From Algibacter mikhailovii (GTDB taxonomy: Bacteria; Bacteroidota; Bacteroidia; Flavobacteriales; Flavobacteriaceae), in assembly GCF_014651495.1 (NCBI RefSeq), contig NZ_BMWZ01000004.1:488346-552345 (forward strand): a stretch of 64,000 nucleotides of DNA. Direction: 5' to 3'. The stretch's first letter is position 1, and every line of letters starts with the position of its first letter. This document shows, piece by piece, positions 58,545-64,000 of the stretch. The notes beneath the pieces were generated by a model. It saw only the letters and a list, made by a program, of their open reading frames with translations, was not told the DNA's origin and ran no database searches. The translations under genes were made by a program, and so were the position numbers.

Positions 58545-59923
58545 TAAATATTTGGCACCGTTACCGAAGCTCCTATCCAACATGCAATTTTTATGGTTTG
58601 ACCTGCTCTACCTGAACTAAATATTTCAGCTTTTTGTGGTGCTTTAGCCAAGTAATTTGTAGATGACTGAGCTGCTGCCTTTTTCATAGTAGGATCCAAA
58701 CGAGCTGCTTTTTTAGCTTCATCAGAAGCCAACCAATATACAGCTCTCTTATCAAAATTAGTCGCACCACAATCATTAGCACTAGCTGCGTACATTGATG
58801 CAATAGCTAAATGCGGTCTACCATCTGAAGGATTAAGCTTTAAGGCTTGTCTGAAATAATTTCTTGCTTTACCGTAAGCTTTCTTATTTTTCATTTTTAT
58901 ACCAATTCTTTGATATAATTTAGATTTCTTAAAGCTATCTGTTTCTAAACTTAAAGCTTGCTCGTAAAACTTAAGCGCTTCGTTAGATTTCTTTTCCTTG
59001 TCTTTCAACAATCCTAAGTAATACGCAGAGTTAGCTGATGGACTCAATTCATGGTATGCATTTACTAACTTAAAGAATAATGGATCATCAGTACATTCTT
59101 TTTCAGACATTTTACCAGCTGCTCTTTGTAACCAAATTGCATTGGTTTTGTTTGCTTCAAAATCTTTTTGATACAGTGGAATAAGATTTTCACAATTTGC
59201 TCTATCTCCTAATTTCTGATCAATACTTCCAGAAATTTGATCATATGCCTTCAAATAACTAGAGTAATATCTTTTGTAACTATTTTCTTTTTTAGTTAGC
59301 GCAGTTCCGCCATCTTCCTTTTCAATAAGTTTATTTAATTTCTCAGAATAGTTTTTAACTTCATCTTCAACTTTTTCTACAATATCATCATACTTGTTAA
59401 ATAAGTCTTGTGCAGGTATTTTACCGGCGTCATATAAATCTACTGTTAAAGAAAAATAAGTATATAAACTTTTAGGGTTGGTAAAAGATTCCTTATCCAT
59501 ATGATAAGCCTCATCAAAACAGGCAAACAATTCTTCCGTAGATAATCCAAGTTCTTTTCTATTATCATATTTTAACTGACAAGCTTTTGCTAAGTATTCA
59601 CCTTTTGGTGTTTTACTTGCAAAATGCTCTCCACGTTCATCCCATAATTTCACAAGATCATTGATATAAGCTATTTTATCAGCCCCTTCAGAATTGTCAA
59701 TTTTATGATTTAGTATTTTTTCTCCGTCAACATAAATAGCATTATTGAACTTTGGGCATTTATTTCTTACCGCCATCCAAGGCTCATAAGCCGCATCATA
59801 ATTTTTTGCCTTAGTATATTCATGAAATATGGAAAGTTTAGTGATGCACTCCTCATCTTGCTGGGCAAAACTAATATTTAATCCAATAAATAATAATACT
59901 AATAATGTAACTCTTGTTTTCAT
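58544..59923 (-). CDS. Exported TPR-repeat protein
   Basis: 459 aa with a signal peptide ('LLVLLFIGLNISFAQ'). Tetratricopeptide repeats in the second half ('EALKFYEQALSLETDSFKKSK', 'KARNYFRQALKLNPSDGRPHLAIASMY') and a tail with 'CGATNFDKRAVYWLASDEAKKAARLDP'. Periplasmic scaffold of unknown function, conserved in this position in flavobacteria. Same operon as the outer-membrane protein upstream and lptC downstream. Confidence 0.85.
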   Translation of the reverse strand: MKTRVTLLVLLFIGLNISFAQQDEECITKLSIFHEYTKAKNYDAAYEPWMAVRNKCPKFNNAIYVDGEKILNHKIDNSEGADKIAYINDLVKLWDERGEHFASKTPKGEYLAKACQLKYDNRKELGLSTEELFACFDEAYHMDKESFTNPKSLYTYFSLTVDLYDAGKIPAQDLFNKYDDIVEKVEDEVKNYSEKLNKLIEKEDGGTALTKKENSYKRYYSSYLKAYDQISGSIDQKLGDRANCENLIPLYQKDFEANKTNAIWLQRAAGKMSEKECTDDPLFFKLVNAYHELSPSANSAYYLGLLKDKEKKSNEALKFYEQALSLETDSFKKSKLYQRIGIKMKNKKAYGKARNYFRQALKLNPSDGRPHLAIASMYAASANDCGATNFDKRAVYWLASDEAKKAARLDPTMKKAAAQSSTNYLAKAPQKAEIFSSGRAGQTIKIACWIGASVTVPNI

Positions 59924-59941
59924 GATAATTGTTTTGTGCTT

Positions 59942-61252
59942 TTATTGAAATTTTCTTTTCTGAAACCATCTATCGTTCAAAGATAAACTTAATTGAACAT
60001 TAATAAAATTCTCTTCTATTAAATTACTTTTTGTTGTACCTCTTTGGCCTAATTCCAATCCTATATTGGCATTGGATAATAGCCTAGTATCCCCTATTGG
60101 TAAACCTATTCCAAAAGTTATGCCAAACTCTTTAATAGATTCATCATTAATTACCAAACCAGTTTTTTCTAAACGCATACCTGCTCTATACACCGTTCTC
60201 TTAAAATAATTTGAAAACGAATTATATTGAGGAATAAAAAATCCTCCAATGGATAGGGTTGATGCATCTTCATAAGTTGTTATATTGGTGGAATACAGGA
60301 CATTTGAAAACTTGCTAGACTCCTGAAATAAGTACTCGGCACCAATAAACCAATTTCTTACTTGACCAATACCTAGTCCGAATGTAAACTTAGAAGGAAT
60401 CACAAGATCTGTTTTCGCTAAACCCAAGTTTTCCAAATTAGCATTAACCGTATTTAAAGGTATCTCTCTACCTGTGGCAGAATTAATCGTTATTGTTGAA
60501 AACAACCTATTGTTATCAGAAACCAGATTCATTTGAGGTGAATATGTTAAACCAGTAACTAACTGCAATCTTTCGTTTAACATCTTTTTGTATGAAAGTC
60601 CAAAATTCATACTAAAACCACTCAAATCAGAACGATTAATTTCTCTAGACTGGTATTGTACAGGAACATCACCGTCATACTGAAATGCAATAACATTATT
60701 CTGAACATTACCAAAATTATATTGAAAATCAACACCTAAAGATAAGCCCTTGGTGAATTGATATCCAGCGCCAAGAAAAACTCTGTTCAAACCACCTTCA
60801 CCATTAAATCTATTTTCAATCTGACCATTATCATTCAAGCTCTCCAATCTATAACCCACAGATGTGTAAGGTATAATTCCAACCCCAAATCCCAATTTCC
60901 CAATTGGAATAGCCAATGCTAAATAATTAAAAGTTGTTGAATTTGCAGACCCCTTGCTGGTTTCACTTTTCAAATTTGTCTTCTTAAAGCTACCCCCTAA
61001 AGAAAACTTCACTGGTCTACTTGTATTCCCCCACATGGCCAAATTATCACCACCATATGAAGCTGGATTACGCAGATTAACGTGAATACTATCTGTATAA
61101 ATGCTTAAACTACCCATGCTCCTATTTTCAACGGTTCCCTTAAAGTTTAGGCTTCCAATTCCGTAAAAAGAATAAGGAGAAGCCGTCGACTCTTGACTAT
61201 AACCTTGAATTGCTAATAGTGCGATTAAAACTAATACAAGTTTTTTGATCAT
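59942..61252 (-). CDS. Outer-membrane beta-barrel protein
   Basis: 436 aa. Signal peptide ('LVLVLIALLAIQGYSQ'), 'ASPYSFYGIGSLNFKGTVENRSMGS' and many alternating amphipathic strands ('LGFGVGIIPYTSVGYRL', 'LSLGVDFQYNFG'), ending in an aromatic strand. OmpP1/FadL- or PorV-like barrel of unknown ligand. Its start overlaps the stop of coaX by 4 bp. Confidence 0.82.
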   Translation of the reverse strand: MIKKLVLVLIALLAIQGYSQESTASPYSFYGIGSLNFKGTVENRSMGSLSIYTDSIHVNLRNPASYGGDNLAMWGNTSRPVKFSLGGSFKKTNLKSETSKGSANSTTFNYLALAIPIGKLGFGVGIIPYTSVGYRLESLNDNGQIENRFNGEGGLNRVFLGAGYQFTKGLSLGVDFQYNFGNVQNNVIAFQYDGDVPVQYQSREINRSDLSGFSMNFGLSYKKMLNERLQLVTGLTYSPQMNLVSDNNRLFSTITINSATGREIPLNTVNANLENLGLAKTDLVIPSKFTFGLGIGQVRNWFIGAEYLFQESSKFSNVLYSTNITTYEDASTLSIGGFFIPQYNSFSNYFKRTVYRAGMRLEKTGLVINDESIKEFGITFGIGLPIGDTRLLSNANIGLELGQRGTTKSNLIEENFINVQLSLSLNDRWFQKRKFQ

Positions 61253-61980
61253 TCGTTTGAGTTAATTTGTAATAAATAATCTAATCCCTCTAAAAGAAAA
61301 TTAGAATTGGCAAATATGCTACTTTTTAATTGTTTAGACAAGAATTTAGCATCGCCTCCTGTTAAAATAACTGTTAAATCTGAATATTTTAATTTATACA
61401 ATTCAATAGCCCCATCTATTTCGCTTAAAACACCATGTATTACTCCAGAATGGATGGACTCTTCAGTTGATCCCCCGGTAATGTATTTTGGCGTACTTGC
61501 TTTTAATAACGGTAAATTAGCTGTCAAATTATGAAGTGATTTATAGCGCATATTTATCCCTGGTGAAATGGCACCTCCTAAATAGCTATTATCATCACTT
61601 TTAAAATCATAAGTTATACAGGTACCTGCATCTATTATTAGCACGTTACATGAAGGATATTGTTTTGTAGCTGCACTAACCAAAGCCAATCTATCAACCC
61701 CTAACGTTTTTGGCGTTTTATAACAATTTTTAAAAGGTAATTTAGTTTGATAATCAAGAAGTAGTACTTTATATCGCTTATTAATAGCTTCCAGATCTGA
61801 TTTAGTTAGCCCCCCAACTGAAGATATGATAACGCCTTTAATTGCGCCATAGGCTTGGCTTAACACTTCTAATTGTTTAAGGACTAATTCCAATTCTACA
61901 GTAACCTTATACTTAATAACCCCTTTATGAAAAATAGCAAGTTTCACAAAAGAGTTTCCAACATCAATAATTAAATTCAT
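61249..61980 (-). CDS. coaX: Type III pantothenate kinase
   Basis: 243 aa from the ATG at 61980, chosen because MNLIIDVGNS is the conserved beginning of CoaX (the longer start adds six residues). ASKHA-type ATP-binding motifs 'DVGNSFVKLA', 'DRLALVSAA', 'VLIIDAGTCITYDF' and 'GGAISPGINMRYKSLH'. First step of coenzyme A synthesis. First gene of the minus-strand coaX-OMP-TPR-lptC cluster. Confidence 0.93.
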   Translation of the reverse strand: MNLIIDVGNSFVKLAIFHKGVIKYKVTVELELVLKQLEVLSQAYGAIKGVIISSVGGLTKSDLEAINKRYKVLLLDYQTKLPFKNCYKTPKTLGVDRLALVSAATKQYPSCNVLIIDAGTCITYDFKSDDNSYLGGAISPGINMRYKSLHNLTANLPLLKASTPKYITGGSTEESIHSGVIHGVLSEIDGAIELYKLKYSDLTVILTGGDAKFLSKQLKSSIFANSNFLLEGLDYLLQINSNE

Positions 61981-62113
61981 CCCCAATAAAAACCCCAAAT
62001 TTACAAAATGAATAACAATAATTTTTTAAAAGGTTTTAGAATATTCATAACGAAGTAATTAGCTTCATGAAGGGCTAAATTCTTAAAATAATTATCATTT
62101 TTAATAAATTTCT

Positions 62114-62145
62114 TTTGGCGAATAACAAAAATGAATATATATTTG
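62114..62145 (+). promoter_or_regulatory. Promoter of tRNA-Phe
   Basis: TTTG at 62114-62117, 20-nt spacer, TATATTTG at 62138-62145: a full match to the Bacteroidota TTTG-N(17-23)-TAnnTTTG promoter. The expected start of transcription lies about 6-7 nt later, just before the tRNA at 62161. Confidence 0.8.
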
Positions 62146-62160
62146 CAACCGCTTTGGCGA

Positions 62161-62233
62161 GGTACCTTAGCTCAGTTGGTAGAGCAAAGGACTGAAAATC
62201 CTTGTGTCCCTGGTTCGATTCCTGGAGGTACCA
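62161..62233 (+). tRNA. tRNA-Phe (anticodon GAA)
   Basis: 73 nt. Acceptor GGTACCT pairs with AGGTACC, T-loop GGTTCGATTCC, anticodon loop CTGAAAA with GAA anticodon (phenylalanine). Discriminator A; CCA not encoded. Confidence 0.97.
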
Positions 62234-62236
62234 CTT

Positions 62237-62272
62237 AAAACCCTGAAACATTAAATGTTTTCAGGGTTTTTT
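62237..62272 (+). terminator. Terminator after tRNA-Phe
   Basis: AAAACCCTGAAACAT and ATGTTTTCAGGGTTTT form a long stem followed by T; also serves the convergent gene at 62293. Confidence 0.85.
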
Positions 62273-62292
62273 ATTATTACTGTTTTTTTATT

Positions 62293-63639
62293 TTACTTTT
62301 CAGACTCCCAATGCGATTTTATATATGCCATAGTATCCTTAAGTCCCAAAGGCTGTGACGACGCAGAAGCTCTAATAAAAAATTCTTCCTTTTCACCTTT
62401 GACTAAAAACACAGGTATCCCACTCCTTTCGATGGTTATTACACACACGTCCTTATCACCAATATTTACAATCCTAATATTAATATATTTATGTGATTGC
62501 TTACCAAGCGTATTATTTATAAGCGTAGTAAGCGCTAACACAAAGCCGTCTTGATTGCCTTTACTTAATGTATTATAGTCGTTATCTAGCCCCAGAATAG
62601 CTCCGTCATCATTGACACCAATAAGGAGGATGCCTCCATTCGAATTTAAAAAGGCCGATATCGTCTTTGCAACCACCAATTCCAATACCTTATTTTTAAC
62701 ATTTTTATGATAATCCCATCGTAAAGACGATTTAAACTCTAAAAAATCTGATTCGCCCTTACTAATTTCTTCTTCTAAATTAAAAACTCTTCGAGCTAAA
62801 CTATTCTTCTTATTTAAGATACGCTTTATAAATAACAATACGCCGAACACCAGTAAAGCAATTATACCAATGATAACGTATAATAAGGTCCTATCCACCG
62901 TAACTTTATCCTTAAACACATTCCATTTTGTGGCCACTTCAAGTAAATCCTCCTTTGACAAAGCCTCTGAGCCTTTCATAATATCGGCCAATATTTTTTT
63001 GTTCCCTTTTTTGACCATAGGTCTAAGGTTATTGGAATATAATACTTCAAATTGCTTATAACCATCAGGAATAGTAACCTTCACCAAATCAAGAACAGCC
63101 TCTGGTGTTATATAGACAAACGCATCAATGCTTTGTTGCTCTACTGCACTATATAATTCTCTATTAGAATTAAGCAAATCAAGTTCTAAACTTGGATGAT
63201 TTTCTTCAAGATAATTACCTGTATATCCATTTTTTACAATACTCACTAAAAAACCAATACTGTCTATACTTACAGGATCCAAATCCTTTTTAATGCAAAG
63301 TATGGCTTGTGTACTTAAAATTTGATCACCAAAATCATAGTCTTTATTAAGCTCTTCACTAAAGAATGCCCCGGCAATAATATCCACCTTATTAGTATTT
63401 AAACGACCAATACAGTCCTCTGTATTTCCTGGGATAAATGTAATATCAATATCCGCTTTGGCACTCCAAAGATTCCACCAATCTATTAAAAAGCCAGTAG
63501 CCTCGCCTTGCTCATTTATAGATGAATATGGGGGATAGTCATTTAAACAAGCTATTTTATACTCCTGAGCATTTATACGATGAGCATATCCAATTATTAG
63601 TATAAAACAAAGTACTTTAAGTATGGTTTTTGATAACAT
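62293..63639 (-). CDS. Chimeric sensor: periplasmic SBP domain, TM helix, cytoplasmic AlbA_2 (Schlafen-like) domain
   Basis: 448 aa. Signal peptide ('LKVLCFILIIGYAHRINAQ'), SBP_bac_3-like binding domain (about 28-245: 'KIACLNDYPPYSSINEQGEATGFLIDWW', 'VDIIAGAFFSEE'), one transmembrane helix (about 252-272), a coiled-coil linker, then an AlbA_2/Schlafen domain (about 298-425: 'ESDFLEFKSSLRWD', 'FLNSNGGILLIGVNDDGAILGLDNDY', 'EEFFIRASASSQPL'). This suggests a one-protein receptor linking an outside amino-acid-like ligand to a nucleic-acid-binding or hydrolytic module inside. No partner gene is nearby. Confidence 0.85.
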   Translation of the reverse strand: MLSKTILKVLCFILIIGYAHRINAQEYKIACLNDYPPYSSINEQGEATGFLIDWWNLWSAKADIDITFIPGNTEDCIGRLNTNKVDIIAGAFFSEELNKDYDFGDQILSTQAILCIKKDLDPVSIDSIGFLVSIVKNGYTGNYLEENHPSLELDLLNSNRELYSAVEQQSIDAFVYITPEAVLDLVKVTIPDGYKQFEVLYSNNLRPMVKKGNKKILADIMKGSEALSKEDLLEVATKWNVFKDKVTVDRTLLYVIIGIIALLVFGVLLFIKRILNKKNSLARRVFNLEEEISKGESDFLEFKSSLRWDYHKNVKNKVLELVVAKTISAFLNSNGGILLIGVNDDGAILGLDNDYNTLSKGNQDGFVLALTTLINNTLGKQSHKYINIRIVNIGDKDVCVITIERSGIPVFLVKGEKEEFFIRASASSQPLGLKDTMAYIKSHWESEK

Positions 63640-63939
63640 TTAAAACAGTATTCAAATTTATGAAGTCAACTAATTACAAAATTGCTATTAATTATCAGAA
63701 TAAAAAAATTTAGCTGTGTTATAAAAGTCTAAATTATTTAAACCAGTTCATAAATCATTTATAGTTTAAATAAAAAATTTACGTCGATGGCGTTTATGCC
63801 ATATTAAAATAACTAAAAAACATTTCAGAAGATTTACAATCCTAAAAGTAATGCTATAATAGAAGTATCCTACTCTATTGAAGTTTGAATTTAAACCAAA
63901 AAAAAATCCTCAACAAATACATGTTGAGGATTCAAAAAA
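63640..63939. other. Intergenic region before the rRNA operon end
   Basis: 300 bp, AT-rich. It contains the promoter of the sensor gene (not clearly resolved) and the rRNA terminator. No gene was seen. Confidence 0.5.
63898..63932 (-). terminator. rRNA operon terminator
   Basis: AATCCTCAAC (63905-63914) and GTTGAGGATT (63923-63932), a perfect 10-bp stem with an 8-nt loop, then a T run on the minus strand, directly after the 5S 3' end. Confidence 0.9.
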
Positions 63940-64000
63940 GGCAACGACCTACTCTCCCACAAATGTAGTACCATCGGCGCAAATGGGCTTAACTTCTCTG
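63940..64000 (-). rRNA. 5S rRNA, 3' part (runs off the right edge)
   Basis: The minus strand reads the conserved 3' half of bacterial 5S rRNA, including GAAGTTAAGCCCATTTGCGC and GGGAGAGTAGGTCG. The rest, and presumably 23S and 16S, lie beyond the right edge. Confidence 0.95.

Overview
The window looks like chromosomal DNA from a marine flavobacterium (Bacteroidota, Flavobacteriaceae). The evidence is an AT-rich sequence, SusC/SusD pairs, type IX secretion (T9SS) sorting domains, TAnnTTTG-type promoter boxes, and typical flavobacterial gene neighbourhoods (PadR-PspC-GIN cluster; coaX-OMP-TPR-lptC-CorC-PpiD cluster). No phage, insertion sequence or CRISPR array was seen.

Layout. (1) 1-2318, minus strand: a putative copper module (di-haem MbnH-like peroxidase running off the left edge, MbnP-like lipoprotein, small CxGKCH protein) and a small conserved protein. 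(2) 2443-7577: housekeeping and envelope-stress genes (AIM24, DUF4442, DUF4870, PadR, PspC, GIN/DUF2807). (3) 7756-50893: a polysaccharide utilization locus of about 43 kb. It holds a GH2, a GH16, a clan GH-A enzyme with a T9SS tag, three GH127 paralogues, three S1 sulfatases, SusC/SusD, four transporters, two enolase-superfamily sugar-acid enzymes, an aldehyde dehydrogenase, an HpaI-type aldolase, a periplasmic molybdenum hydroxylase, a cytochrome c and two regulators. (4) 51490-61980: a T9SS-tagged protein, tRNA-Pro, trxB, PpiD/SurA-like protein, CorC-like protein, lptC, TPR protein, outer-membrane protein and coaX. (5) 62161-64000: tRNA-Phe, an unusual SBP-transmembrane-AlbA_2 protein and the 3' end of a 5S rRNA.

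The gene content matches known kappa/iota-carrageenan loci: GH16 endo-enzyme, sulfatases, GH127 (known to include 3,6-anhydro-D-galactosidases), GH2 galactosidase, and an aldehyde dehydrogenase plus cycloisomerase as in the Dau route for 3,6-anhydro-D-galactose. No GH117 (agar) gene is present. In the proposed flow, anhydrogalactose goes through DauA/DauB-like enzymes and galactonate through a DgoD-like dehydratase. Both would give 2-keto-3-deoxygalactonate, cleaved by the HpaI-type aldolase. A Tat-exported molybdenum hydroxylase, a cytochrome c and sugar-acid permeases suggest a second, periplasmic oxidation route.

The most notable finding is a repeated composite control element. A direct repeat, AGGTAAAAT-N12-RGGTAAA (exact 21-bp period), is followed at fixed distance by a TAnnTTTG-like -7 box. 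It occurs seven times, six of them exactly 66 bp long, before the VOC protein, GH127-1, the Mo-hydroxylase operon (minus strand), susC, GH127-2, the S1 sulfatase and the cycloisomerase operon. The 21-bp period is what an AraC-type dimer would read, and an AraC-family gene lies at 13759. Two copies form a perfect 31-bp inverted repeat between the divergent Mo-hydroxylase and susCD operons.
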